DNA of 64,000 nt from Gammaproteobacteria bacterium (GTDB lineage Bacteria > Pseudomonadota > Gammaproteobacteria > Steroidobacterales > Foliamicaceae), in contig VYBN01000013.1 of NCBI GenBank assembly GCA_009844425.1, positions 62,001 to 126,000 of the forward strand. Direction: 5' to 3'. The notes beneath the pieces are model-generated. The model ran no database searches. It was not told the DNA's origin and saw nothing but the letters and a program-made list of their open reading frames with translations. The translations under genes and the position numbers were made by a program. The stretch's first letter is position 1. Every line of letters starts with the position of its first letter. Positions 33,515 to 42,903 of the stretch are shown here, one piece after another.

Positions 33515-34342
33515 TCAGCGGGAGCGGGCTTCGATCTGGGCCAGGCGGATAGTCGCGAGGTTGGCGGCGTCGACGCCGGCGAAGTCCTGGCGCACGCGCT
33601 CAAGCGTAGCGGTGGCCGCTTCCGTTTCGCCCAGCTCATCCTGGGTGTATCCGAGCTTCAGCAGGGCGTCCGGGAGCTTGTTGGAATCCGGATAATCGGA
33701 CACGACCCGGGCGAACTCCGCGCCCGCTTCCTGGTACTGGCCCTGCACGTAGAAGGTTTCCCCCAGCCAGTAGCGGGCATTGGCCGCCAGACCTCCGCCG
33801 GGATTGGCGTCGAGGTAGCGCAGGAACTCGGCCCCGGCCTCCTGGTACTGGGCCTGCCCCAGCAGATCGCGCGCCTGTTCGTAGTTCTCCTGGCTGCCGG
33901 CCGCAATCGCCGGCTCCGCGGGCTCCGGTGGCTGATCAGCGGAAACCGCGCCGTCGGCTGCGTCCGCAGCATCACCCGGAACCTGCCCCGTCGCGTCCTG
34001 CGGCCCTGCCGGCGCAGGCGTGAACCCGCGGGCCTCCATTGCGGCAAGGCGTTCCTCCAGCGCCGCAAACTGGCTGCGCCGCAGCTCGGCGTTGCGCCGC
34101 AGGTCCTCATCCAGGCGCTCAACGGCGTCGCGCAGCGCCTGTATCTCGCGCCTGAGTTCATCCTGGGCGTTGATCAGCGCCACGACGTTGTCGGCGCGGA
34201 TCTGCTGTTCCAGCACTCCCACCCGGGTTTCCAGTTCCTCCAGCACTTCGCGGTCGCGGCGGCGTTGCGCATCGGCCGGCGCCGCCAGCACGAAGGCAAG
34301 CGCCAGCGCTACCGCCATGACCGGCCAGTCAGTTCGTTTCAT
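33515..34342 (-). CDS. cpoB: Cell division coordinator CpoB (YbgF)
   Basis: A 275-residue periplasmic protein with signal peptide (MKRTDWPVMAVALALAFVLAAPADA). Residues about 28-100 form a trimerising coiled coil (EVLEELETRVGVLEQQIRA, then ELRREIQALRDAVERLDEDL). An Ala/Pro/Asp-rich linker leads to three TPR repeats (about 155-270), including YQEAGAEFLRYLDANPGGGLA and ANARYWLGETFYVQGQYQEA. It links PBP1B activity with Tol-Pal during division. The ATG overlaps the pal gene end by 14 bases. Confidence 0.95.
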   Translation of the reverse strand: MKRTDWPVMAVALALAFVLAAPADAQRRRDREVLEELETRVGVLEQQIRADNVVALINAQDELRREIQALRDAVERLDEDLRRNAELRRSQFAALEERLAAMEARGFTPAPAGPQDATGQVPGDAADAADGAVSADQPPEPAEPAIAAGSQENYEQARDLLGQAQYQEAGAEFLRYLDANPGGGLAANARYWLGETFYVQGQYQEAGAEFARVVSDYPDSNKLPDALLKLGYTQDELGETEAATATLERVRQDFAGVDAANLATIRLAQIEARSR

Positions 34343-34928
34343 ATACCAACTCCACACGGCGATTCTGCGACCATGCCATCTCGTCGGCTCCTTCCGCGGC
34401 AGGACGTTCCTCACCAAAACTCACCGCGTTCAATTGTGCACCGGCCGCGCCCAGCGCGGTCAGTGCCTGGGTCACGGCGTTTGCCCGGCGCGATCCCAGC
34501 GCCAGGTTGTATTCGGGCGTTCCGCGTTCGTCCGCGTGTCCCTCGAGCCGCACGGTCTGCCCCTGGTTGGCCGCAAGCCAGGCGCCATGGGCCTGGAGAA
34601 CCTGGCTGTATTCCTCGCGGATCGAGCTTCGGTCATAGTCGAAATAGATAACCAGCGTGCCCTGGGGACCGCCGATCCAGTCCCCGCTGGCGTTGCGGCC
34701 GGGCTCGCTGGCGACCGGCGGCCCCTCCCGGTTGATGACCGTGCCGCTCGCGATGGCGCCGCTGCCCGCGCCGGCTGCGGTGGCGCCGCCGGCCGCTGTT
34801 GCGGCGCCGGAGTCAACCGGTTCCGGCCCCGGCTCAGGCTGCGCCGCCGTGTCGGAGGTTTCGCAGGCTGCAACGGTAAGCGCGAGCAGGATCAAAAGGC
34901 AGGCATTTTGGGTTGTAAGAGATTTCAT
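34329..34928 (-). CDS. pal: Peptidoglycan-associated lipoprotein Pal
   Basis: A 199-residue outer-membrane lipoprotein with signal ending at lipobox LTVAAC (Cys22). A flexible Gly/Ala/Pro linker (about 23-80) precedes the OmpA-like peptidoglycan-binding domain (about 88-198): VIYFDYDRSSI, VRLEGHADERGTPEYNLALG, RRANAVTQAL, and the final WSQNRRVELVYE. The Asp/Arg that contact diaminopimelate are in these motifs. It receives TolB and anchors the envelope. SD AAGGA precedes ATG 34928. Confidence 0.96.
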   Translation of the reverse strand: MKSLTTQNACLLILLALTVAACETSDTAAQPEPGPEPVDSGAATAAGGATAAGAGSGAIASGTVINREGPPVASEPGRNASGDWIGGPQGTLVIYFDYDRSSIREEYSQVLQAHGAWLAANQGQTVRLEGHADERGTPEYNLALGSRRANAVTQALTALGAAGAQLNAVSFGEERPAAEGADEMAWSQNRRVELVYETN

Positions 34929-34971
34929 GGCGTTAATCCTTGATGTTTTGATATCGGTTCCTTTCCTGATT

Positions 34972-34996
34972 GGGGGCGGGACGCCTCTTTCCCAGG
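34972..34996. repeat. Double-hairpin GC-rich repeat, copy b (partial)
   Basis: GGGGGCGGGACGCCTCTTTC followed by CCAGG resembles the 3' hairpin and flank of the other copies (GAGGGCGGGACGCCCTC then CCCAGG). It abuts the tolB stop codon in the tolB-pal gap. The 5' hairpin is missing, so this is a truncated copy. Confidence 0.5.
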
Positions 34997-36358
34997 TCAG
35001 TTTTCATAGGGTCCCCAAGCGGGTTCGCGAAGGATTCCCTCGGGCGCGCGCAGCAGGCGCATTACGCCGCTGTCGATGAAATAAACGCCCAGCCCCCGGC
35101 CGGCGGTCGTGCCCGCGCCGAAGATCAGCGCGCGGCCGTTGGGGGCGAAACTCGGCGACTCGTCCAGCGGACCGTCGGTAAGCAGACGTAAAGACTCGTC
35201 GCGCAGGTCCATGAGGCCAATCCGGAATCGCCCGTCCTGCTGGTGTACGACGGCGATCTGGTTCCGGTCCGGCTGCAGCCGCGGCCGCGCGTTGTACGAG
35301 CCGGTAAAGCTGACCCGTTGCGCCTGGCCGCCCCGCGCCGGCACGACGTACACCTGCGGTCCGATCCCGCGGTCGGAGGTGAAATACACGCGCTCGCCGT
35401 CAGGGGAAAACTCCGGCTCGGTCTCGGTGGCCGAATGGCGCGTCAGGCGCCGCGGCGAGCCCCCGTCTATCGGGTAGATATAGATATCGCTGTTGGCGTT
35501 CACGTTCCGGGCCACCGCCAGGAATCTGCCGTCCGGCGACCAGGCGGGAGCGCTGGCGGAGGTCCGGTCCGGAGACAGGGGCCGGCGCTGGCCGGTCGCG
35601 ACCTCCTGAACGAAGACCTCGGCGTAGCCGGCTTCGAACGACACGTACGCCAGGTAAGCGCCGTCCGGCGACCAGCTCGGCGACATGATGGGGTCGGTCG
35701 AGCGCAGCACGACGATCGGGTTCTGGCCGTCGGCATCGGCCACGATCAGCCGGAATTCCTCGCGGCCCGGCGTGACCTGCACATAGGCCAGGCGGGTCGA
35801 GAACATACCGCGCGCGCCGGTCAACTGCTCGTAAACCAGGTCGGCGATACGGTGGGCCGTGGCGCGAAATGCGTCGCGTGAGCTTTGCAAGCGGTAGACG
35901 AGGAGCGATTCGCCCGCGTAGACGTCCACCAGCTCGAACTCGACGGTCGGGTTTGCTTCGGTTCCTGACACATGGCCAACGAGCACGGCCTCTACGTCCA
36001 TGATGCGCCAGTTGGTCAGGCGCATTTCCGAAAAGCGGGTCGGCCGGGTAATCATCGTCTCGCGGCCCCTCGGCGCGAACTGACCGGTGCGCTCGAGGTC
36101 GGCCTCCACGATCTCCGCGAAGTCATACGGCAGCCCCAGCGTCACGCGCCACTCGAACGGAACGACCGCAATGGGAATGGCGCGCTGCGTGGAGCGCGTA
36201 ATGACGATATCGAGCTGCGCGGAGGCCGCGAGCGGCAGGAGCGCGAGGATGGCGAGACAGAGCGCCCGGGAGCGAGGACGTCTCGTCCTCGTGGAGGGCG
36301 GGACGCCCTCCCCCCCAGGCGGGCAAACCTTCCCTCCCACGACATAGCGGAGTTTCAT
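34997..36358 (-). CDS. tolB: Tol-Pal system beta-propeller protein TolB
   Basis: A 453-residue periplasmic protein with a two-layer N-terminal domain (about 50-180) and a six-blade beta propeller (about 195-450; repeated GQN-P-IVVLRSTDPIMSPSWSPDG, AYLAYVSFEAGYAEVFVQ, FSPDGERVYFTSDRG and similar WSPDG blades). It binds Pal and TolA. ATG overlaps tolA's stop (ATGA), fixing the start. The leader is odd: after MKLRYVV, about 25 Pro/Gly/Arg-rich residues come before the hydrophobic core ALCLAILALLPLAASA. This segment is encoded by a repeat element (36268-36319), so the signal peptide carries an unusually long basic n-region. Confidence 0.95.
   Translation of the reverse strand: MKLRYVVGGKVCPPGGEGVPPSTRTRRPRSRALCLAILALLPLAASAQLDIVITRSTQRAIPIAVVPFEWRVTLGLPYDFAEIVEADLERTGQFAPRGRETMITRPTRFSEMRLTNWRIMDVEAVLVGHVSGTEANPTVEFELVDVYAGESLLVYRLQSSRDAFRATAHRIADLVYEQLTGARGMFSTRLAYVQVTPGREEFRLIVADADGQNPIVVLRSTDPIMSPSWSPDGAYLAYVSFEAGYAEVFVQEVATGQRRPLSPDRTSASAPAWSPDGRFLAVARNVNANSDIYIYPIDGGSPRRLTRHSATETEPEFSPDGERVYFTSDRGIGPQVYVVPARGGQAQRVSFTGSYNARPRLQPDRNQIAVVHQQDGRFRIGLMDLRDESLRLLTDGPLDESPSFAPNGRALIFGAGTTAGRGLGVYFIDSGVMRLLRAPEGILREPAWGPYEN
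36268..36319. repeat. Double-hairpin GC-rich repeat, copy c (inside tolB leader)
   Basis: On the plus strand: GCGAGGACGTCTCGTCCTCG (hairpin 1) then GAGGGCGGGACGCCCTC (hairpin 2), flanked by GGGAG and CTCCC. Relative to copies d and e, hairpin 1 has two compensatory base-pair changes. It lies in frame within tolB and encodes part of the n-region of the signal peptide, so it has been kept without a stop codon. Confidence 0.8.
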
Positions 36359-37377
36359 TCGCCGGCCTCCGTCGGTGGGTAGCGCAGGCGCATTTGCCGC
36401 TCGAACAACTCGGGTATCGGTGGCGCGGGCAGTGGCGACGAGCGGCGAATTGCGGTTTCAATATAGCGGCGATCGGTCTCCGTACCGTTGAACGCCTCAA
36501 ATCGAATTCCGTCCACTTCATTGCCGGGCAAGATGTCCAGCAGCACAACCCACCTCAGGCCCTTCGGGATTCCACCCGGTGGACTCCAGTTGCTTTCGAT
36601 GCGTTGCCGGATGCGCGCCTTGTATTCGTCGAGTTGACCGGACTCGATGGCCTCATTTCGCCGCTCCTCCGCCATTTCCCGGCGCATCCGCTCGGCCAGT
36701 TCGGCCTCCCGCCTCCTGCGCTCAGTCTCCTCGATCTGGCGCTGCGCCGCCTCGGCTTCCTCGGCCAGCCTGCGGGTCTGCTCCTCGGCGCGCTGCCGCT
36801 CAGCCTCGGCGGCCTGGCGTTCGGCTTCGGCCGCCCGGGCCCTCTCCTCCTCTTCCTGGCGCTCGCGTTCGACCTGCGCCAGCCGCTCGCGCTCCGTCTG
36901 CTGCTGCTGCTGCATCGCGCTGAGCTGGCGACTGGCCTCTGCCTGCTGCTCGCTCAGCGTTTGCCGGGCCTGCTCGGCCTGCGAACTCAATGCGCTCAAT
37001 TCCTGCTCCTGTTGCCTCTGCCGCTCCTGCTGCTCCTCGATCTTCTCAAGCAGGCGCTCGACCTCCTGTTCGCGCTCGATGACCGCCGCGCGCTCCAGTT
37101 CGTCGAGACGCTGAATTTCCCTTTGAACCGCCTCGTCGTCCAGCACCACGCCGTCGATGGCGATGGTGCCGAACGCCGGCTCGTCCGTTTGAATCCGGGT
37201 GGCAAAGCCGATCAGCAGAAACGCCATCAGCGCGGCGTGCCCTCCAACCGACCAGGAACACGGACGCAGCATGGGAAGCGGTGGCGCGTTGGGATTGGCC
37301 CCCGGCGAGCGTACACCGGGACCGGTCCGCAGAGACCGAGCCACACGCTCAATCAGCGCCTTCAGGCGATCCATCAT
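36355..37377 (-). CDS. tolA: Cell envelope integrity protein TolA
   Basis: A 340-residue inner-membrane protein. A transmembrane helix at about 44-62 (SVGGHAALMAFLLIGFA) follows a cytoplasmic tail; a long periplasmic coiled coil (about 85-250) is rich in Gln, Glu, Arg and Ala (repeated AEAERQ motifs); the C-terminal domain (about 255-340) with DEYKARIRQRIESNW and FNGTETDRRYIETAIRRSSPLPAP binds TolB/Pal and lies at the outer membrane. Overlaps of four bases at both ends with tolR and tolB show coupled translation. Confidence 0.94.
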   Translation of the reverse strand: MMDRLKALIERVARSLRTGPGVRSPGANPNAPPLPMLRPCSWSVGGHAALMAFLLIGFATRIQTDEPAFGTIAIDGVVLDDEAVQREIQRLDELERAAVIEREQEVERLLEKIEEQQERQRQQEQELSALSSQAEQARQTLSEQQAEASRQLSAMQQQQQTERERLAQVERERQEEEERARAAEAERQAAEAERQRAEEQTRRLAEEAEAAQRQIEETERRRREAELAERMRREMAEERRNEAIESGQLDEYKARIRQRIESNWSPPGGIPKGLRWVVLLDILPGNEVDGIRFEAFNGTETDRRYIETAIRRSSPLPAPPIPELFERQMRLRYPPTEAGE

Positions 37378-37799
37378 TCCTCCACGGGCAACGGCCGCGT
37401 CACGAGTCCCACCTTGTCCGCGCCCGCGCGCTGTAGCAGGGCCATCACCGTCACCACGTCGCCGTAAGGCAATTCCTCGCTGGCGCGCACCAGCACCGGC
37501 GTTTCCGGCTGGCGTTGCAGAACGGCGGCGGCGCGCGCCACCACGACCGGGGATTCCACGGCATCGTCGGGGTCTTCGCCGATATTCAGATACATCCGAC
37601 CCTCGGCATCCACGGTAATAATGAGCGGCCGGTTGTCGCGTATCAACTCCTGCGGAAGCGGCTCGGTCGCAAGTCGCGGGAGGTCGACGTGAATGCCTTG
37701 CGTGAGCAGTGGCGCGGTGATCATGAAAATCACCAGCAGCACCAGCATGACGTCGATATAGGGAACGACGTTGATTTCATTGACGAGCCGGCGGCGCAT
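37374..37799 (-). CDS. tolR: Tol-Pal system protein TolR
   Basis: A 141-residue ExbD-family inner-membrane protein. A single helix with the conserved Asp in the proton path is VVPYIDVMLVLLVIFMITAP (about 11-30). The periplasmic domain follows, with LPRLATEPLPQE and VLVRASEELPYGDVVTVMALLQRAG. It couples the proton-motive force to TolA with TolQ. ATG lies next to the tolQ stop, with an SD (GGGAGG) inside the tolQ end. Confidence 0.96.
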   Translation of the reverse strand: MRRRLVNEINVVPYIDVMLVLLVIFMITAPLLTQGIHVDLPRLATEPLPQELIRDNRPLIITVDAEGRMYLNIGEDPDDAVESPVVVARAAAVLQRQPETPVLVRASEELPYGDVVTVMALLQRAGADKVGLVTRPLPVEE

Positions 37800-38504
37800 C
37801 TAGCCTCCCAACTCGAAATCCGAATGGGCGTGTTCGCTCAACAACGTCACGCATTCTTCCCGGTAGGCCTGGTAGCGGATCTCCAGGTTGCCCACGCGAT
37901 AGGCAAAGCGGTTGTACGCGATGACCGCGGGGATCGCGGCGAACAGGCCCATGGCCGTTGCGATCAGCGCCTCCGCGATACCCGGCGCCACCAGCGAAAT
38001 CGTGGCCGACTCGACGTTGCCCAGGGCGCGGAAGGAATTCATGATGCCCCACACGGTCCCGAACAGCCCGACATAGGGACTCACCGAGCCGATCGTGGCA
38101 AGCCACGGCAGGCCGCTTTCCAATCGTTCCAACTCGTTCATCTGCGCCAGGCGCATCTCCCGCCGGCCGACTTCAACCAGGCGCTCGGGATCGGTCTTGC
38201 CGCGCGCCGCCTGGCGATGGAATTCACGCATCCCGGCCTCGAACACCCAGGCCATGCCGGTAGTGCTGCGGCTCTTCTTGCGCGACAGCGCGACAAACAG
38301 CGATTCCAGGCTGTCGCGTTCCTTGAAGGCCTGTTCGAAATCGCCCAGGTCACGCTCGGCCCCGCTCAGGATTACGCGCCGTTGCAGGATGATGATCCAG
38401 GACAGGATGGAAGCCGCCAGCAGCAGGCCCATGATCAGCTGCACCAGCAGAGTGGCCTGGCTGATCAGTTCCCAGAATCCCATATTCACGCCGACTTCAC
38501 CCAC
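37800..38504 (-). CDS. tolQ: Tol-Pal system protein TolQ
   Basis: A 234-residue ExbB/MotA-family inner-membrane protein with three helices: LVQLIMGLLLAASILSWII (about 20-38), then two near the C-terminus including PWLATIGSVSPYVGLFGTVW and APGIAEALIATAMGLFAAIP, which line the proton channel. GTG 38504 has a good SD (GAGG, seven bases away); an ATG seven codons later is the alternative. It starts the tol operon, directly after ruvB. The usual ybgC thioesterase gene between them is absent. Confidence 0.95.
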   Translation of the reverse strand: MGEVGVNMGFWELISQATLLVQLIMGLLLAASILSWIIILQRRVILSGAERDLGDFEQAFKERDSLESLFVALSRKKSRSTTGMAWVFEAGMREFHRQAARGKTDPERLVEVGRREMRLAQMNELERLESGLPWLATIGSVSPYVGLFGTVWGIMNSFRALGNVESATISLVAPGIAEALIATAMGLFAAIPAVIAYNRFAYRVGNLEIRYQAYREECVTLLSEHAHSDFELGG

Positions 38505-38536
38505 GGCTTCGCCTCACGATTTGCATGAACCGTTCC

Positions 38537-39583
38537 TCACGTTTCCAGTCCTTCCAGCGGCGGATTATCGCCCTGTTTTCCACGCCTCTTCAGGCCCAGT
38601 GCCGAGTAGGCGGCGGGGCCCGCCACACGGCCGCGCGGAGTGCGCAAAACGAAGCCCGCGCGGACCAGAAACGGCTCGTAGACGTCCTCGATCGTGCCGC
38701 GGTCCTCGCCTATGCCGGCCGCCAGCGCTTCGACGCCGGCCGGCCCGCCGTTGAAGCGCTCGATCAGCACGCTCAGCAGGCGCCGGTCCATGCGGTCCAG
38801 GCCGTTGGCGTGCACGTTGTACAGCTTCATCGCGGCGGAAGCGGTCGTGCCGCTCACCTTGCCGTCGGCCCGCACTTCGGCGTAGTCGCGGGCCCGCCTC
38901 AGCAGGCGGTTGGCCACCCGCGGCGTGCCGCGCGCTCGTCCGGCGATCTCCGACGCTCCCTTCGGCGTGCAGGGGATATCCATGATTCCGGCGGAGCGCT
39001 GGACGATGCGCTGCAGCTCTTCCCTGGAATACAGCTCCAGCCGCTCCTGTATTCCGAAGCGGTCGCGCAGCGGCGAGGACAGCAGCCCCGCTCGCGTGGT
39101 CGCGCCCACCAGCGTGAAGGGCTTGAGCTTCAGCCGCATCGTGTGCGCCGCGGGACCCTCGCCGATCACGATGTCGAGCCGGAAGTCCTCCATGGCCGGA
39201 TAGAGGAGCTCCTGCACCACCGGGTTCAGCCGGTGCACCTCGTCCACGAACAGCACATCGCGGGCCTTCAAATTGGTCAGCAGCGCGGCCAGGTCGCCCG
39301 GGCGTTCGAGCACCGGCCCGGAAGTGTGACGCAACCCCACACCCAGTTCGCGTGCGATCACCTGCGCCAGGGTCGTCTTGCCCAGGCCCGGCGGACCGTA
39401 CAGGAGCGTGTGGTCCATCGCTTCGCCGCGCCTGCCGGCTGCCGTCACGCTGATTTCTATGCGTTCCTTGACCTGACGCTGGCCCAGGAATTCGGACATC
39501 TGCCGCGGACGGACGGAATTTTCCACGTCGCGTTCGTCCGACCGCAATTCGCCCGAGAGAATCCGGTCGTCCTTGTCGTTCAC
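38537..39583 (-). CDS. ruvB: Holliday junction branch migration helicase RuvB
   Basis: A 348-residue AAA+ motor. GTG 39583 overlaps the ruvA stop (GTGA), and the frame further upstream is shadow sequence. Walker A is [15 protein letters not shown] (about 60), Walker [10 protein letters not shown], sensor [17 protein letters not shown], and the C-terminal winged helix has [16 protein letters not shown]. It drives branch migration with RuvA. Confidence 0.97.
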   Translation of the reverse strand: MNDKDDRILSGELRSDERDVENSVRPRQMSEFLGQRQVKERIEISVTAAGRRGEAMDHTLLYGPPGLGKTTLAQVIARELGVGLRHTSGPVLERPGDLAALLTNLKARDVLFVDEVHRLNPVVQELLYPAMEDFRLDIVIGEGPAAHTMRLKLKPFTLVGATTRAGLLSSPLRDRFGIQERLELYSREELQRIVQRSAGIMDIPCTPKGASEIAGRARGTPRVANRLLRRARDYAEVRADGKVSGTTASAAMKLYNVHANGLDRMDRRLLSVLIERFNGGPAGVEALAAGIGEDRGTIEDVYEPFLVRAGFVLRTPRGRVAGPAAYSALGLKRRGKQGDNPPLEGLET

Positions 39584-40155
39584 GACGCGGCCACCCCTCC
39601 GGACAAGGCCTCGCGCACCAGTTCCTCCACGTCCCGCCCGCCGGGTTCGCCGACCTGCTTGAGCATGCGCGCGGCTTCGACCGGCGTATAGCCCAGTCCC
39701 GTCAGCGCCTTGAGCGCCAGGTTGGCGGCGCTGGACTCGCCTTGCACCGGGACCGCTTCCAGCCGGCCGCGCATTTCGACGATAAGCCGGCCGGCGGTCT
39801 TGGGACCGATGCCCGGCAACCGGGTCAGCGCCTTGACGTCGCCGGCCTGGATCTGTTCGGCGAATTCGGCCACTCCGCTTTGCGAGACGATGTTGAGCGC
39901 CAGTTTCGGACCGATGCCCGGCACGCGGATGAGTTCGCGGAACCAGGCGCGATCGGCCGTCTTCCGGAATCCGTACAGGCTGAGCTCGTCTTCGCGCTGC
40001 ACCAGTTGCGTCGAGACCTTCAGCTCGCCACCCACCGCCGGCAGGTCCGACAGGTCGCTGAGCGGCAATTGCAGTTCGAAGCCCACACCATGCACGTCCA
40101 GCAGGATCATCGGCGGCTCCACGGCCAGCAGCCTGCCTTTCAGCGAACCGATCAT
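39580..40155 (-). CDS. ruvA: Holliday junction branch migration protein RuvA
   Basis: A 191-residue junction-binding protein. The N-terminal OB domain (1-65) starts [10 protein letters not shown]; two helix-hairpin-helix motifs follow ([39 protein letters not shown]); the C-terminal RuvB-binding domain (about 145-191) has [22 protein letters not shown] overlaps the ruvC stop by four bases. Confidence 0.97.
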   Translation of the reverse strand: MIGSLKGRLLAVEPPMILLDVHGVGFELQLPLSDLSDLPAVGGELKVSTQLVQREDELSLYGFRKTADRAWFRELIRVPGIGPKLALNIVSQSGVAEFAEQIQAGDVKALTRLPGIGPKTAGRLIVEMRGRLEAVPVQGESSAANLALKALTGLGYTPVEAARMLKQVGEPGGRDVEELVREALSGGVAAS

Positions 40156-40685
40156 GAGACGGCTTCTTCCTCCCGGCTGCGGGCAAACTCCGCCGTCTGC
40201 GCCATGCGCCGATGGTGCGCGTGGCAAATGCCGAGCGCCAGGCCGTCGGCCTCGTCCTCGGCCAGTTCCTCGTCGTAATCCAGCAGTCGCGCCACCATCG
40301 CGCTCACCTGCTCCTTTCCGGCGTCGCCGTAACCGCACACGGACTGCTTTACGCGCCGCGGCGAATACTCGGCCGGTTCGGTCACCCCCGCCATGATCAG
40401 TGCGCACAGCGCGGCGCCGCGCGCCTGGCCGAGCTTGAGCGCGCTTTGCGCGTTCTTGTGCATGAAGACGGTCTCGATCGCCGCCTCGTCGATCCTCGTC
40501 CGCCGGGCGATATCGCCCAGCTCCGTGAAGATCCGGGCCAGGCGCTCCCCCATCGGCTGGCCGCGGGCCAGGGCGATGCAGCCGCTGTCCACGTAGCGGC
40601 TTTCCGTGCCGTCGCTTTCGATGACTCCCCAGCCGGTGAATCGGGAACCGGGATCCACACCCATGATCCGGACCGGGGCGTTCAC
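40152..40685 (-). CDS. ruvC: Crossover junction endodeoxyribonuclease RuvC
   Basis: A 177-residue RNase H-fold resolvase. GTG 40685 gives a start at [20 protein letters not shown]; the catalytic acidic residues are in MGVDPGS (Asp), [11 protein letters not shown] (Glu) and the pair in [13 protein letters not shown] (Asp). It cleaves Holliday junctions with RuvAB. First of the ruv genes, following yebC by five bases. Confidence 0.96.
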   Translation of the reverse strand: MNAPVRIMGVDPGSRFTGWGVIESDGTESRYVDSGCIALARGQPMGERLARIFTELGDIARRTRIDEAAIETVFMHKNAQSALKLGQARGAALCALIMAGVTEPAEYSPRRVKQSVCGYGDAGKEQVSAMVARLLDYDEELAEDEADGLALGICHAHHRRMAQTAEFARSREEEAVS

Positions 40686-40690
40686 GCCGG

Positions 40691-41428
40691 TCAGTCGCCG
40701 CCTACCGGTTGCAGTTCGGCATTGGTCCACACGTCCTGCACGTCGTCCAGGTCCTGCAGGTACTCAAGAAGTCTCAGCGCCTGCTCCGAGCGCTTGCCGT
40801 CCAGCGGCGCATCGACCGACGCGCGCATCGTGACCTCCGCGTTTTCCGGCGGCAGTTCCGCGCCGCGCAGGGCTTCCAGCAACGCGGAAAAGTCGCGCGG
40901 GTCGGCCAGCACCTCGATCGTCCCATCGTCGTCGCTGACTACGTCCTCGGCCCCGCCTTCAATCGCCGCGTCGATGATCGCCGCCTCGTTCGAGTCCGGC
41001 GAATAGGTGAACACGGCAACCTCGCTGAACAGGTAGGCGACGGCGCCGTCGGCGCCCAGGTTGCCGCCGTGCTTGCTGAAACCGTGGCGGACTTCCGCCA
41101 CCGTGCGGTTGCGGTTGTCGGTCAGGCAGCGCAGCAGGATCGCCGCGCCGCCGGCGCTGTAGCCCTCGTAGGTGACCTCCTCGAGGTCGGCGCCTTCGCC
41201 ACCGCTGGTCCCGCGGCTGATGGCGCGGTTTATATTGTCCTTGGGCAGGCTCTGGGCCCGCGCTTTCTCGATGGCCAGCCTGAGTTGGGCGTTATTGGCG
41301 GGGTCCGGTCCGCCCATGCGCGCGGCGACGGTGATTTCGCGCGCAAGGCGTGTAAAGAGTCGACCGCGTTTGGCGTCCTGCCGACTCTTGCGGTGCTGGA
41401 TGTTGGCCCACTTTGAGTGCCCCGCCAT
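40691..41428 (-). CDS. yebC: YebC/PmpR-family transcriptional regulator
   Basis: A 245-residue protein of the TACO1/YebC family. The diagnostic N-terminus MAGHSKWANIQHRKSRQDAK starts at ATG 41428, followed by LPKDNINRAISRG, and later the domain with EVTYEGYSAGGAAILLRCLTDN split from its family pattern. Bacterial members bind DNA or assist ribosomes at poly-Pro stretches. It precedes ruvC, the usual gammaproteobacterial order. Confidence 0.96.
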   Translation of the reverse strand: MAGHSKWANIQHRKSRQDAKRGRLFTRLAREITVAARMGGPDPANNAQLRLAIEKARAQSLPKDNINRAISRGTSGGEGADLEEVTYEGYSAGGAAILLRCLTDNRNRTVAEVRHGFSKHGGNLGADGAVAYLFSEVAVFTYSPDSNEAAIIDAAIEGGAEDVVSDDDGTIEVLADPRDFSALLEALRGAELPPENAEVTMRASVDAPLDGKRSEQALRLLEYLQDLDDVQDVWTNAELQPVGGD

Positions 41429-41457
41429 GGGCCCTTCATGATACCAGCAAGCTGGAA

Positions 41458-42885
41458 CTAGCGGTTTATGGCGTGGATGGCGCGCTTGTCCACCGAAAGC
41501 GCCGCTTCGTGGAGGGCCTCGCAGAGCGTCGGATGGCCGTGGACCGTGCGCTGCAGATCCTCGGTGCTGGCCTCGAACTCCATCGCCAGCACCGCCTCCT
41601 GGATCAGCTCGCCGGCCATCGGGCCGACGATATGCACGCCCAGGATCGCGTCGGTGTCGGGGTCCGAAAGAAACTTCGCCAGGCCCGCGTCCTGCGCCAT
41701 GGCCTTGGCCCGGCCGTTGGCCGCCATGTTGAAGGCGCCCACCTTGTAGGACTGTCCGGACTGCTGCAATTCCTCTTCCGTCTGCCCCACCCAGGCGATC
41801 TCGGGCGACGTATAGATCACCGATGGGATCGCGCCGTAATTCACCTCGGCGGACCGGCCGGCGATCATCTCGGCCACCATCATGCCCTCCTCGGAGCCCT
41901 TGTGCGCCAGCATCGGCCCGCGGACCAGGTCGCCGATCGCCCAAACGCCATCCGCACTGGTGCGGCAGTTCCCGTCCACCTGCACGTGTCCTCTTTCGGT
42001 CAGGACGATCCCGGCGCTCTCGTCGATCAGGCCTTCGGTCGCCGGCCTCCTGCCGACCGCCACCACCAGCCTGTCCACGGTGATGTGGTGGTCTCCCTCC
42101 CGGTCGCTGAACCGCACTTCCACCTGGTCGTCCACGCGGCGGGCGCTTTCCACCCTGGCGCCGAGGCGCGTGTCCAGCCCCTGGCGCTTGAACAGTCGCT
42201 GGGCTTCCCGGGCAACCTGGCTGTCGGCCATGAACAGGAAGCGGTCCATCGCCTCCAGGATCGTGACTTCCGAGCCCAGCCGGTTCCAGACGCTGCCGAG
42301 CTCCAGCCCGATGACGCCGCCGCCGATGACCCCAAGGCGTTGCGGCGGGCTGTCGAACTCCAGCGCGCCTTCCGAGTCCACGATGTATTCGCCGTCGAAC
42401 GGGGCTATCGGCAATTCCACCGGCAGCGACCCGGCGGCCAGGATGACGTGTTCAGCGTGCAGCAGGTGCGGATCGCCTTCGTGCGGAGCGACCTCCACCT
42501 GCCGGCCGGCCAGCAGCCTTCCCCGCCCGTTAAAGGCCGTTACGCCGTTGGCGCGGAACAGCGCGTTTATGCCGGTCGTGAGCTGGCGGACGATGCGGTT
42601 CTTGCGGTCCTGCATCGCGTTCAGGTCCAGCTTCACTTCCGGGATCATGATGCCGTGACCGGCAAACTCCTCGCGGGTCCGGTGGTACAGCTCGGACGAT
42701 TCGAGCAGCACCTTGGACGGAATGCAGCCGGCGTTCAGGCAGGTGCCGCCCAGCGCCGGCTTGCCCTTGCCGTCGCGCCAGTCGTCCACGCAGGCCACCG
42801 ATATGCCGAGCTGCGCGGCGCGAATCGCTCCCACGTAGCCGGCAGGACCGCCACCGACCACGATTACATCATATTTATCAATCAT
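41458..42885 (-). CDS. lpdA: Dihydrolipoyl dehydrogenase (E3)
   Basis: A 475-residue FAD/NAD flavoenzyme that reoxidises dihydrolipoyl groups of the 2-oxoglutarate (and perhaps pyruvate) dehydrogenase complex. FAD motif VIVVGGGPAGYVGAIRAAQLG; redox disulfide GGTCLNAGCIPSKVLL; NAD motif RLGVIGGGVIGLELGSVWNRLG; VWAIGDLVRGPMLAHKG; and the C-terminal catalytic His/Glu in VHGHPTLCEALHEAAL. It follows sucB on the same strand after an 18-base AT-rich gap. Confidence 0.97.
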   Translation of the reverse strand: MIDKYDVIVVGGGPAGYVGAIRAAQLGISVACVDDWRDGKGKPALGGTCLNAGCIPSKVLLESSELYHRTREEFAGHGIMIPEVKLDLNAMQDRKNRIVRQLTTGINALFRANGVTAFNGRGRLLAGRQVEVAPHEGDPHLLHAEHVILAAGSLPVELPIAPFDGEYIVDSEGALEFDSPPQRLGVIGGGVIGLELGSVWNRLGSEVTILEAMDRFLFMADSQVAREAQRLFKRQGLDTRLGARVESARRVDDQVEVRFSDREGDHHITVDRLVVAVGRRPATEGLIDESAGIVLTERGHVQVDGNCRTSADGVWAIGDLVRGPMLAHKGSEEGMMVAEMIAGRSAEVNYGAIPSVIYTSPEIAWVGQTEEELQQSGQSYKVGAFNMAANGRAKAMAQDAGLAKFLSDPDTDAILGVHIVGPMAGELIQEAVLAMEFEASTEDLQRTVHGHPTLCEALHEAALSVDKRAIHAINR

Positions 42886-42903
42886 ATAACGATAATATAT
42901 AAA

